Assembly (NCBI RefSeq): GCF_003287495.1
Contig: NZ_PRLE01000005.1
Location: forward strand, 1 to 64,000
Reading direction: 5' to 3'
Length of the DNA: 64,000 nucleotides
Origin: Faecalibacterium prausnitzii
Lineage (GTDB): Bacteria > Bacillota > Clostridia > Oscillospirales > Ruminococcaceae
Position numbers and translations under genes: made by a program. Within the stretch, counting starts at the first letter, position 1, and each line of letters starts with the position of its first letter. This document shows positions 1 to 7,501 of the stretch, piece after piece. The notes under the pieces were generated by a model. The model ran no database searches. It was not told the DNA's origin and was given only the letters and a program-made list of their open reading frames with translations.

Positions 1-225
1 GCGCGTTGAAATCGTGCCAGCGGTTTCCAGTTGGGAGAACAGGTCGGTGTAGCTGGCGGTTGGCTTTTTGAAGTGGATGTTCCATGCAGTGCGCTGGGGG
101 ATAATGTCGGGGTTCCGATAGCTGTCCTTTTCGCGCTCATTGTGCTGCTGGGTGTTGCCAACGGCCTTGTCCGAAACGGCGAGATTCCGGACACTGGTGC
201 GGTCAACGCCATCGTTTCTTGCCAA
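1..225 (-). CDS. MobV (Mob/Pre) family relaxase, N-terminal part
   Basis: First 75 residues of a MobV-type plasmid recombination/mobilisation enzyme, which nicks its transfer origin and leads the strand into a recipient. The frame runs off the left edge. The text contains an H-N-E-R stretch like family motif I and RNPDIIPQRTAWNIHFKKP, typical of clostridial Mob/Pre N-termini. Start is a TTG at 225, spaced correctly from AAAGGAGGG; there is no ATG in frame. It shows that the left end of the window is mobile DNA. Family assignment is from recognised sequence text; catalytic residues further on cannot be seen. Confidence 0.8.
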   Translation of the reverse strand, partial: MARNDGVDRTSVRNLAVSDKAVGNTQQHNEREKDSYRNPDIIPQRTAWNIHFKKPTASYTDLFSQLETAGTISTR

Positions 226-377
226 AGGGCATCCCTCCTTTCGGGGTTCAGAGGAAGGTGACGAGAACGGAGATGCACTTCCCCGGAAGTGTAATAACCC
301 ACTATGACACTTTCATCCCTATGGTCTGCAAAGTGTAGTGGGCTCTCCGAGGGGGAACGTCTCCTGCGGGAGAGTTA

Positions 378-408
378 CAATCAAGTTCGCACAATGCGAA
401 CTTGATTG
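378..408. repeat. Perfect inverted repeat, candidate oriT hairpin
   Basis: Two perfectly complementary 14-base arms, CAATCAAGTTCGCA and TGCGAACTTGATTG, separated by CAA. It lies about 150 bases upstream of the relaxase start, where MobV elements usually keep their transfer origin. The structure is seen directly; the oriT role is inferred. A factor-independent terminator is less likely because no T-run follows on either strand. Confidence 0.55.
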
Positions 409-410
409 CT

Positions 411-565
411 CCGTACGCATCCGAAAAAATCGCGTACGGACTTCAAATAACCTGTACGGTCTGTACGACGTACGGAAATTTGAAATATAAACGATAACAC
501 GTCTTAATTCGCTTCAATTCGCCGTACAGGTGCGTACAAGTACAGACCGTACAGGTTGTACGAAC
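411..565. repeat. Cluster of GTACG repeats (iteron-like)
   Basis: At least eight copies of a short GTACG core, many as CGTACGG or TGTACGG and in both orientations, lie between the inverted repeat at 378-408 and the 3' end of the primase pseudogene. Clustered short repeats beside replication genes can be iterons bound by an initiator. The repeats are visible; the function is inferred. Confidence 0.45.
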
Positions 566-589
566 TTCTTCCGTAAAAAAATGCACTTT

Positions 590-1791
590 TTACGGACAGG
601 GGTGGACAAGCGGTTCGATGCCGACAAAACCCCGCACCCTGCGGCCGCCGGGCAGATAGATGTTGTTGGTGGCTTCAAGGTTATAGCGGCGGTCGTTCTG
701 GCGCAGTTCTGCGCTGAAACGGATCGCCGATACGCTGTGGCAGGCGTTGTCCTCGCACCACTGCTTGTAAATGTCGTAGAACTCCTTGGAACTGATGGAG
801 TAGTCCGCCTTGAAACGGAAGTAGCCCTCGGACTCCATGAAGTCGATGACATTGTTGCTGCTGCGCTTGATGGTGTCCACATTGGCGGCGGCTCGTTCGC
901 TGACCGTGAAGCGGAAATCGTTCTGCACCAGCCGGTGCAGCCCTTCCAGACACCACAGCAGGATGCCTTCCAACTCGGCGCACCGTTGCCAAAGCAGAGG
1001 AACCGGGCGTAAATATCCCGCTGGTAGCTCTGGACACCCTTGCGCTCCAAGTCCAGCTTGGCTTCGGCGGTCACAATGGTCTTAATATAATTCGTCTTGG
1101 GCAGGGCGTTCATGTCCATGTCATCGTCGATCATCAGCAGGCGGCGTTCCAAATCGGCACGGGCAAAACGATTGTTCTCGACTTTCTGGACGCTGCCGTT
1201 GCTGGCGGCATCTCCCATGAGCCGCTTGAGCACCAGCCCGATGCGGGACTTGCCCTCGCCGCCCTTGCCAACGATGAGCATCATCTTCTGCCCCTTGGTG
1301 CTGGGGATGAGGCAGTAGCCCAGATATTCCTGCAAGGTGGGGATGTCAGCATCGTCCAGCAGCTCGTGCAGAAAGGTCAGCCAGCGGTCAGGGCTGGCGG
1401 CTTTGGGGTCGTACTTTACAGACAGACGGTTCTGACAGAACAGACGACTCTCCTGAAAAGAGCCGTCCGGCAGATGGTACACGCCGTTCTGGAGGTGGAT
1501 GCAGTCCTGTTCGATGGGAAACGGGTCGGAAAAGGCCAGCAGCTTGATGGTCTCCAGAATGTTGGTGACCTTTTTGGACAGGCCGGAGGTGACATATTCC
1601 TCGATGTTCTCCAAGATGCGCTGCTTGATCTCGCTTTCGTCCTCTACCGGGGCGTCCAGCGTGTACAGCGTACCGTTGACGCATTTCAGCGGCCACTGTT
1701 CCAGAAAGGCACGGCCAAACTGGACTTCATCGATCTTCTTGCCGTTGTACCAGTCCGGCCATAAGGGGTTGCGGGAAATGTTTTTCTTCAT
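590..1791 (-). pseudogene. P4-type primase/SF3 helicase with internal deletion and frameshift
   Basis: Remnant of a phage/plasmid primase-helicase (DUF5906-like, SF3 helicase). The frame from ATG 1791 (GGAG upstream) carries the Walker A text GKGGEGKS and a Walker B-like LLMIDDDMD, then breaks near 975-985 just after FGNGA. The family C-terminus resumes in another frame as LEGILLWCLEGLHRL and ends at 590. In relatives about 35-40 residues, including the region after sensor motif III, separate these two texts, so this copy seems to have lost that piece and the frame. Without the frame change the protein continues as unrelated low-complexity sequence to 514. The neighbouring CHC2 primase is intact, so the element's own replication may be dead or supplied elsewhere. 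Confidence 0.75.
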
Positions 1792-1815
1792 GTGGTGGTT
1801 CTCCTTTAAAAAAGT

Positions 1816-1850
1816 AAAGTGGTGATTATCATAATGATAAGCGCCACTTT
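1816..1850. promoter_or_regulatory. Imperfect palindrome between primase genes
   Basis: AAAGTGG and CCACTTT flank a nearly symmetrical ATTATCAT/AATGATAA core. It sits between the CHC2 primase stop and the helicase-primase start on the minus strand. It could be an intercistronic hairpin or an operator. Confidence 0.35.
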
Positions 1851-1864
1851 AGGTGAATGAATCG

Positions 1865-2467
1865 TCAGGCGCACTTTGCCAGAGCAAGGCGGTCGGTGCG
1901 CTCCTCCAGCATCAGCAGGTACGACCCGGACAGCAGCCGTGCGGCGGCAGCGGCCTTCTGCTGGGGCGTTCCAAATGCAACGCAGTCCGTCAGGTGCTCG
2001 ATGGTCTCGGTCGTGTGGAGGGCTTCTTCAAACCGTGGGTCATGCGGTTCCTCCGGGGTGGCGGGCTTGTAGCGCTCCTGCCAGTCGTGCAGCAGGTCGA
2101 GATAGTCGGTCAGCACCCGCAGGCAGTAGGCGATGTCTGCCCACTGCTCATCTGTCAGGCCACGCTTGGGCGGCAGCAGGGCGATGGCATTGGCGGGCGG
2201 CTTATCCGGGTCAAGCCCGAAGTCGTGTATCAGCTTCTCGGCGGCTTGCCGGGGGTTCAGGTCGAACAGTTTGGCGGTGAGGTCGATGGCATCTCCGTTG
2301 GCCCCACAGCCAAAACAGTAATAATAGGTGTCGTTCAGCTTCATGCTGGGGTCGCTGTCAGAATGGAACGGACAGCACACCATGCCATGGCGGTCGGGCT
2401 CCATGCCGTACATCTCTCCCACCTGCCGAACGGTGATGGCGGACTTGATCTTTTGATATAAACTCAA
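1865..2467 (-). CDS. CHC2 zinc-finger DNA primase-like protein
   Basis: About 200 residues with a DnaG-type zinc-binding domain near the N-terminus: CCPFHSDSDPSMKL followed by YYYCFGCGANGDAID, giving the Cys-His-Cys-Cys ligands of the CHC2 finger. The rest is helical with no visible TOPRIM domain, so it is probably a primase accessory or truncated primase that works with the helicase-primase encoded just downstream. I chose the TTG at 2467 (reading MSLYQKIKSAITV) because AAAGGAG stands directly before it; a GTG at 2497 would add ten residues but has no ribosome site. Confidence 0.8.
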   Translation of the reverse strand: MSLYQKIKSAITVRQVGEMYGMEPDRHGMVCCPFHSDSDPSMKLNDTYYYCFGCGANGDAIDLTAKLFDLNPRQAAEKLIHDFGLDPDKPPANAIALLPPKRGLTDEQWADIAYCLRVLTDYLDLLHDWQERYKPATPEEPHDPRFEEALHTTETIEHLTDCVAFGTPQQKAAAAARLLSGSYLLMLEERTDRLALAKCA

Positions 2468-2913
2468 AATTTCTCCTTTGGTCAAAGGTTTTGGCACGGA
2501 TCGTTTTGATCCCTGCCACGTTCAAAGTCACCGGGGTCCCCCAAATGGGAACTTCGGTGAAGCCGGTCTCCCTTGCTGCCTCCCGACAGGAAATCTTTTT
2601 GGACTCTGTGTCGGCCCTATGCAGGGCGCTCGCTCCCCCGATGGGAGGTCTTGGCGGTCTGGGCAGTTCGGACGGTCATTCTGTTGTCAAGGTTCGGTTA
2701 TATGATTCGGGAGGGCTTTTACGGGAAGCCCTTAATATGTTCGCTGCTGGGGAGTGATATGTTTTCCTTCTGTCTATAGGATAGCACCTCCATGGCTGCT
2801 GTGCCGTATATCCATAATGTCGGAAAACAGGTGCAGAAACTGCAAAATTCCACGCTTATGGACAGGAACCGCCGGAAGTGGTATACTGTGCAAAAAACAT
2901 CGGAGGTGCGACC
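2468..2913. other. Gene-free leader region between divergent genes
   Basis: About 445 bases without a credible gene, between the leftward primase genes and the rightward XRE regulator. It contains a small hairpin (GGGCTT/AAGCCC near 2714-2734) and, at 2882-2887, a TATACT box that probably serves the regulator. The remaining reading frames are short and lack ribosome sites. Confidence 0.5.
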
Positions 2914-3729
2914 ATGAACATCAAGCTGACACTGGGAGAACGGCTCAAAGACCTGCGTGTGGAGCGGAGTCTGAAGCTGGAAACGCTGGCAGAGCAGACG
3001 GGTCTGTCCAAATCGGCATTGTCGAAATACGAGAGTGACGATGTGACCGACCTCAGCATTTATGCGGTGACAACGCTGGCTGAGTTCTATGGCGTGACCA
3101 CGGACTACCTGTTGGGCGTGACGGAAAACAAAAAACGCCCAGATGCAGTCCTTTCGGACTTGCATCTGAGCGATGGCGCAGTGGACGTATTAAGGAATGG
3201 GAATTTCAATCATCGGCTGCTGTGTGAACTTTTGGAACATCCCGATTTTTCCCGGTGGATGACCGACCTTGAGATCTGTGTGGACGGTCTGGTCAGTGAC
3301 CGCATCCGGGATATGAATGCCATGGTGGAAGCCACCCGGCAGGAACTGGAAAAGCGATACCATGCCGATGCAGAGGACCTGACCATGCGGACGCTGAAGG
3401 CGGCGCAGATCAACGAGGACGAATATTTCGGGCAGATCCTCTATGATGAGCTGGCGGCGATCCTGAAGCAGATCAAAGCGGCACATGGGACCGATAAGAC
3501 CACGTCGGACGGCGCAGCGGTCGAGCAAGCGAGGAAGCAGCTTGAAAATGCACAGAAGTTTGAAGGTTCTCCGTTGGAAAAGAAGATGAATGTCCTGATG
3601 GGACAGATCGGCATCGACTATTCCAAGCTGACGAAAGAAGAACAGATGACCTTGCTGCGAGTGTTCAATAAATCCTCTATGTTAAAGCACCGCACAAAGG
3701 CCGGGATGCGGGGCAAATACAGACGCTGA
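2914..3729 (+). CDS. XRE-family transcriptional regulator
   Basis: A 271-residue protein with an N-terminal helix-turn-helix of the Cro/CI type (about residues 5-65: GERLKDLRVERSLKLETLA, then SKSALSKYE and ending FYGVTTDYLLGV), followed by a helical domain of unknown role with a lysine/arginine-rich C-terminus. It likely represses transfer or replication genes of the mobile element. Start ATG 2914 is preceded by GGAGGTG; an earlier in-frame GTG overlaps the -10 box. It is transcribed away from the primase genes across the leader region, the usual place for an element's control switch. The ligand-binding part is not recognised. Confidence 0.8.
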   Translation: MNIKLTLGERLKDLRVERSLKLETLAEQTGLSKSALSKYESDDVTDLSIYAVTTLAEFYGVTTDYLLGVTENKKRPDAVLSDLHLSDGAVDVLRNGNFNHRLLCELLEHPDFSRWMTDLEICVDGLVSDRIRDMNAMVEATRQELEKRYHADAEDLTMRTLKAAQINEDEYFGQILYDELAAILKQIKAAHGTDKTTSDGAAVEQARKQLENAQKFEGSPLEKKMNVLMGQIGIDYSKLTKEEQMTLLRVFNKSSMLKHRTKAGMRGKYRR

Positions 3730-3929
3730 TTATTTACCTTGCGGCTTATAGGGAAAAACGCTGCTGCGGCAGGAAGGAGAACGTACACCATTGGTTCCTC
3801 TGCAAGCCTGCGCTGGGTGGGCAGAAACCATTAGCTGCCATCCCCATCCGCGCATCCTTCTGCCGCAGAATAGGTGCTTGCCGGAGCTGCTCGCAGTCCC
3901 TTTTCCGCATCAGCCGGAACCAAGGTGTA

Positions 3930-3961
3930 ACACACTAGACTTTGCAAACAAAGTCGTGTGT
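3930..3961. repeat. Imperfect inverted repeat, possible terminator or element boundary
   Basis: ACACACTAGACTTTG and CAAAGTCGTGTGT pair around a CAAA loop. It lies in the roughly 290-base gap between the XRE gene and the convergent exporter gene. It could end both transcripts or mark the end of an inserted unit. The remainder of 3730-4019 holds no gene I can support. Confidence 0.4.
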
Positions 3962-4019
3962 CACGAAACCCCGGCACGGTTTCTTTGGATTCTTCCGGCT
4001 ATTGCGTTGCTTCCCGGTT

Positions 4020-5633
4020 TCAGACAATAGAAGATGCGGGCGTCAACTCGTACACATGATCGAACTGGGCTTTACGTTCGTCGCTCAGGTGATGGCTAAT
4101 CAGGATCAGGGTCAGGTCAGGGTTGGACAGCAGGCTCTTCTCCACGATGTCGGCGTTCTTCTGGTCCAGGGCGCTGGTGCCCTCATCCACCAGCAGGATG
4201 CTGCGGTTATGGATCAGAGCACGGGCGATGGCCACGCGCTGCTTCTGGCCGCCCGAGAGGGCGTTGCCTTCCTCGCCCACCGGCGTATCCAGACCCTTGG
4301 GCATATTGGCAAGGTCGCCTGCCAGGGCGCTGTCACGCAGTGCCTTTTCCATCTGCTCGTCGGTAAAGTGCTCACCCAGGGTAATGTTCTCACGGATGGT
4401 GGTATTGAACAGGAACACATTCTGTTCGATGTAGCTCATTTTCTGCTGGAGCTGCTCGGGCGTGTAATCCCGCACGTCTCTCTCGTCATAAAGGACCTTG
4501 CCCTGGTAGCCGGGCAGCCAGCCCAGAAGAATCTTCAGCAGGGTGCTCTTGCCGCAGCCGGAGGGACCGGTGAGGGCGTATTTGCCGCCTTTCTTGAATT
4601 CCGCGTTCATGTGGACCAGGATCGGCTTCTTTTCATCGTAGCCGAAAGAGACATCCTTGACCGTAATGCCTTCCTGCAGGGTAGGCAGACCGAAATCAGG
4701 AAGCTGCGCCTCGCCGGCATGGATGGTAATCTTATCGAAATAGGGCTTGCTGGCCGAGAAGGACACTGCAAGTTTGGACACCTGGTTCAGTCCATTATAC
4801 ACGCCGGCGCAGATGGTACCGGTGCCCATAAAGGTGGCCAGAGGAATCATATCATTGAGGATCAGGACACCCAGCAGGATGACAACGGCCACTTGGCAGA
4901 CGGCGCTGACATAGGCCAGACCACAGCCGATGCCGTCCTTGTTGATGGTCAGTTTGTACTTGGCCTGCTCCATGCTGTCGCTGGCTGCATCGACTCCGCT
5001 GGTAAACCGTTCATCCTTGCCAAAGAAGCGAAGCACATCGTAACCTGCCAGCAGATCCTTGATTTTACTGACGCTGTCAGCCTGGCTGGCGGCACAGGCT
5101 GTGCCAACGGTTCCCAACCGTTTGCTGAACAGACGAGGAACGAAGATCATAACCAATGCGATGACCAGAGAAATCACCAGAAGCAGCCAATGAATGGATG
5201 CCAGTGCAACGATGCCGAACACCACCTGTGCCGCAGAACCCATGATGGTGAAAAACGGAGTCCAGGCCATCTGCTCAATCTGGTTCACGTCGTTGGTAAA
5301 CTGGGAGAGGTACTCGCCGCTCTCCTGCTTATGATACTCCTGATGGGTCTTGTGCAACAGGCCCGCTGCCATATCCCGGCGCAGAGCGTTGTTCATCCGG
5401 CGCACGGCCCGGCCCTGGAAGAAGGTCTCAGCAATCAGGCAAAGGACCACGGCCAGCCAGGTCAGCAGAAGAAGAATGATCCGAATGGTGAAAGCCCGCA
5501 GATCACCGTCCAGCAGTCCCTGGGTGATCTGAATCTGTACCAGACTGGTGCAGACCTGCAAACCATAGGCAACAACCATACAGATGGAGGCCGCTGTAAC
5601 AGTGGGCCAGCACTTTTTGAGATAATACTTCAT
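4020..5633 (-). CDS. ABC exporter (fused permease-ATPase) of the RiPP locus
   Basis: A 537-residue half-transporter. Residues about 1-300 hold about six membrane segments; the C-terminal half is the nucleotide-binding domain with Walker A GPSGCGKST (about 356-364), signature LSGGQKQR, Walker B ILLVDEGTSALD and the switch His in ISHH. No C39 peptidase domain is present, so leader removal, if any, is done elsewhere. I chose ATG 5633 because GAGGTGG lies just upstream; a GTG at 5642 is possible. It is transcribed separately from the maturase from a promoter with the operator motif shared by the locus, so it most likely exports the modified peptide or the signalling peptide. Confidence 0.85.
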   Translation of the reverse strand: MKYYLKKCWPTVTAASICMVVAYGLQVCTSLVQIQITQGLLDGDLRAFTIRIILLLLTWLAVVLCLIAETFFQGRAVRRMNNALRRDMAAGLLHKTHQEYHKQESGEYLSQFTNDVNQIEQMAWTPFFTIMGSAAQVVFGIVALASIHWLLLVISLVIALVMIFVPRLFSKRLGTVGTACAASQADSVSKIKDLLAGYDVLRFFGKDERFTSGVDAASDSMEQAKYKLTINKDGIGCGLAYVSAVCQVAVVILLGVLILNDMIPLATFMGTGTICAGVYNGLNQVSKLAVSFSASKPYFDKITIHAGEAQLPDFGLPTLQEGITVKDVSFGYDEKKPILVHMNAEFKKGGKYALTGPSGCGKSTLLKILLGWLPGYQGKVLYDERDVRDYTPEQLQQKMSYIEQNVFLFNTTIRENITLGEHFTDEQMEKALRDSALAGDLANMPKGLDTPVGEEGNALSGGQKQRVAIARALIHNRSILLVDEGTSALDQKNADIVEKSLLSNPDLTLILISHHLSDERKAQFDHVYELTPASSIV

Positions 5634-5709
5634 GATTTCCACCTCTTCTGTGATCGTTCCATCTGTCTCTATGAACAGTGGATTGTGTGCTTTGCTCTTT
5701 CTGATTCAA

Positions 5710-5753
5710 ATTGTAGCACACAGGATGAGGAATAAACATATCGTTTTGCGTTA
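5710..5753 (-). promoter_or_regulatory. Exporter promoter with shared operator arm
   Basis: On the minus strand a TACAAT -10 box (5710-5715) is preceded by exactly 19 bases and then the operator arm, which on the plus strand reads AACATATCGTTTTGCGTTA (5735-5753). A weaker second arm (TTACACACA at 5763-5771) overlaps the end of the maturase gene. The same arm and spacing occur at 7291 and 8690. There is no good -35 box, which fits activator-dependent transcription. Confidence 0.6.
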
Positions 5754-5762
5754 GTTAACTGA

Positions 5763-7013
5763 TTACACACATTCTGATTTTCTATAGAGGCAAACTGTCT
5801 TTCCATCAATAATTTCAGACTTTTTGCACTGCATATTCATGCAGCGCAAAACATTCCGGCAGCTACGACACTCGGGCTTCAGATCAGAAAAGCTCCACCG
5901 GCAGTTAACCTCCGGGTCGATCACAATACCTTTTTCGGGATCAACCCAACCTAACTGGTTTTGCGGGTGGTCAAGCGCCACAGTGCATTTGCCAATTTTT
6001 CCATTGGCCCGGAATACCATGCTATGTGGATAGGAAGCGTAGCACACCTGTGCAAGGGCTCCGTTTCTGTGGTTATGACACGACATCCCGATCTTATCCA
6101 GATATGCAACATGTTTTGCTACCAACACATCTTTTGTATCCTGATGAAGGATGGATAGACTGTGGACGCCTTCACCACCCCAGTCACCAACAGCACGAAC
6201 AAGTACGGCGAAGCGTTTGTCATGCCCAAACAGACGGTACAGATAATCATACCAACTGTAGTCCTCATCGTCGGCCAGAATATTGTGGCGCAGCGTGATA
6301 TGAAAGGAATACTCTGCCGGCGGCAACTTGGAAAGAGAGGCCAGATTGTTAATGATGGTCTGCAGGGTTCCTTTGCCGGATACATGGGGCCGAGTCTTGT
6401 CGTGATTCCAACCATCAATTGTAATTTGATAGCTGGTGATCCCTGCCTGATAGAACTGCCGAAATAGCTTGTCATTCAGCAGATAACCATTGGTGGTCAT
6501 ATTGGCAGCATAGTGAAAGCCATACTGTTTCTGCAGATTTTGTACAATGTTGGACACTTCCAGCACAGTGTCTTTGCAAAGAGTAGGTTCACCTCCAAAC
6601 CATGCAAGTATGACCTGTTTATAGCGCGGCGCTTGTGCAGTTATATACTCCTCAATTCGGTCCAGTGTGTCACGAGTCATACTGACCGCATGGTGATCTT
6701 CATAGCAATATGGGCAGCGGAAATTGCAGCCTTCCGTCGGCATCAATGTTACCATGAAGATATTATCCAGCAAAGATCTCACCTGGTGCAGCGCATGGTC
6801 CAGTTCTTCCTCGGTTACCAGAAGCTCTTGCTCATGCAGATGGCGTGTCAACGGCGTATTCAGTTCCGCACAGCCGCCGCAACGGGTGAGATTGATGAAC
6901 TCCTTCTGCAGGCCATGATCGGTCAGCCGGACGGTATTGCGATACAATTCTGATGTAATATAAATAGCATCTTCTTCCGTGCGATAGGTCACATAGCTGG
7001 GTACTGTATACAT
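5763..7013 (-). CDS. Radical SAM/SPASM peptide maturase
   Basis: A 416-residue radical S-adenosylmethionine enzyme. The CxxxCxxC iron-sulfur motif is at residues 96-103 (EGCNFRCPYCYED); GGEPT near 150 contacts SAM. The C-terminal ~95 residues form a SPASM domain with many cysteines (CRSCRNVLRC and more) that would bind auxiliary clusters. Such enzymes install thioether or carbon-carbon crosslinks on ribosomal peptides. The N-terminal ~85 residues resemble the region used by relatives to bind precursor leaders. Start ATG 7013 has AGAGGAG upstream. The 24-residue precursor gene lies about 105 bases upstream on the same strand, separated by a hairpin. Which crosslink it makes cannot be told. Confidence 0.88.
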   Translation of the reverse strand: MYTVPSYVTYRTEEDAIYITSELYRNTVRLTDHGLQKEFINLTRCGGCAELNTPLTRHLHEQELLVTEEELDHALHQVRSLLDNIFMVTLMPTEGCNFRCPYCYEDHHAVSMTRDTLDRIEEYITAQAPRYKQVILAWFGGEPTLCKDTVLEVSNIVQNLQKQYGFHYAANMTTNGYLLNDKLFRQFYQAGITSYQITIDGWNHDKTRPHVSGKGTLQTIINNLASLSKLPPAEYSFHITLRHNILADDEDYSWYDYLYRLFGHDKRFAVLVRAVGDWGGEGVHSLSILHQDTKDVLVAKHVAYLDKIGMSCHNHRNGALAQVCYASYPHSMVFRANGKIGKCTVALDHPQNQLGWVDPEKGIVIDPEVNCRWSFSDLKPECRSCRNVLRCMNMQCKKSEIIDGKTVCLYRKSECV

Positions 7014-7065
7014 ATTAGCTCCTCTTTATCTATATAAAAATCCTGATTACAGGATAATTGTTCGA

Positions 7066-7099
7066 AATAAGGGGCCCGGAACAATCCGAACCCCTTATT
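7066..7099 (-). terminator. Hairpin between precursor and maturase genes
   Basis: AATAAGGGG pairs with CCCCTTATT around a short inner helix. It sits just after the precursor stop codon and before the maturase. No strong T-run follows, so it is more likely an attenuator or mRNA-stabilising hairpin that lets precursor transcript exceed maturase transcript, as is common in RiPP operons. Confidence 0.55.
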
Positions 7100-7118
7100 A
7101 AAGTGGTAATTAACCCTG

Positions 7119-7193
7119 TTAGCAGAAGATATTAATGTCGATATTGCAATCAACCTGTTCTTCAATGGGCTTCTTCTCAGCGAGGACTTCCAT
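7119..7193 (-). CDS. Putative RiPP precursor peptide, 24 residues
   Basis: A tiny gene, ATG 7193 to TAA 7119, encoding 24 residues: an acidic, lysine-containing leader-like start (MEVLAEKKPIEEQVD) and a C-terminal core CNIDINIFC with cysteines at positions 16 and 24, the last residue. A purine-rich AAAGAAAAGAG stretch precedes the ATG and the frame is closed by a stop upstream. It lies directly upstream of the radical SAM/SPASM gene and downstream of the strongest shared operator. I infer that the maturase crosslinks one or both cysteines and that the exporter secretes the product. I recognise no named precursor family. Confidence 0.68.
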   Translation of the reverse strand: MEVLAEKKPIEEQVDCNIDINIFC

Positions 7194-7265
7194 GATTTGT
7201 TTCTCTTTTCTTTAAGATTTATCAGCTTGGAACCTCTGATTGTGCAAGTCCCTTGCTGTGACTGT

Positions 7266-7336
7266 ATTGTAGCACAGATAGTTGTTAAGGAACATATCGC
7301 ATCATGTTAATTAAAAATAACACAAAACGATATGTT
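7266..7336 (-). promoter_or_regulatory. Precursor promoter with two-armed operator
   Basis: Operator of two 19-base arms: AACATATCGCATCATGTTA (7291-7309) and TAACACAAAACGATATGTT (7318-7336), inverted, with an 8-base AT-rich spacer. On the minus strand the near arm ends 19 bases before a TACAAT -10 box (7266-7271) that shares GTGCTACAAT with the exporter promoter. The likely protein is the HTH-TPR regulator encoded divergently from it. Confidence 0.68.
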
Positions 7337-7406
7337 TTAGAACGCGTAGTGTCATCGTACTAGGGAACCTCTGATTTAATCAAAGCTACCATCCCGCTGC
7401 CGGATA

Positions 7407-7415
7407 TGGTATAAT
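7407..7415 (+). promoter_or_regulatory. Extended -10 promoter of the regulator gene
   Basis: TGGTATAAT is an extended -10 (TGnTATAAT) about 90 bases upstream of the regulator's ATG. No consensus -35 is seen, as expected for extended -10 promoters. It points away from the precursor promoter. Confidence 0.5.
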
Positions 7416-7501
7416 GTCCTTAGAATATTGATATTGGTTGACACACAGTGCCAGCTTTAAACTACAGGAGCGCGGCAGCTATAATGAGGAGGGACTCAGC
7501 A

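Noticed and set aside
3942-5735. 597-codon rightward frame over the exporter gene
   Set aside because: It is antisense to a clear ABC transporter with all ATPase motifs; the translated text shows no domain and the start has no ribosome site.
7119-7193. Precursor as a SCIFF or lanthipeptide-type peptide
   Set aside because: SCIFF peptides carry six cysteines, and no LanM/LanB/LanC-type enzyme is nearby; two cysteines with a SPASM maturase do not fit these classes.
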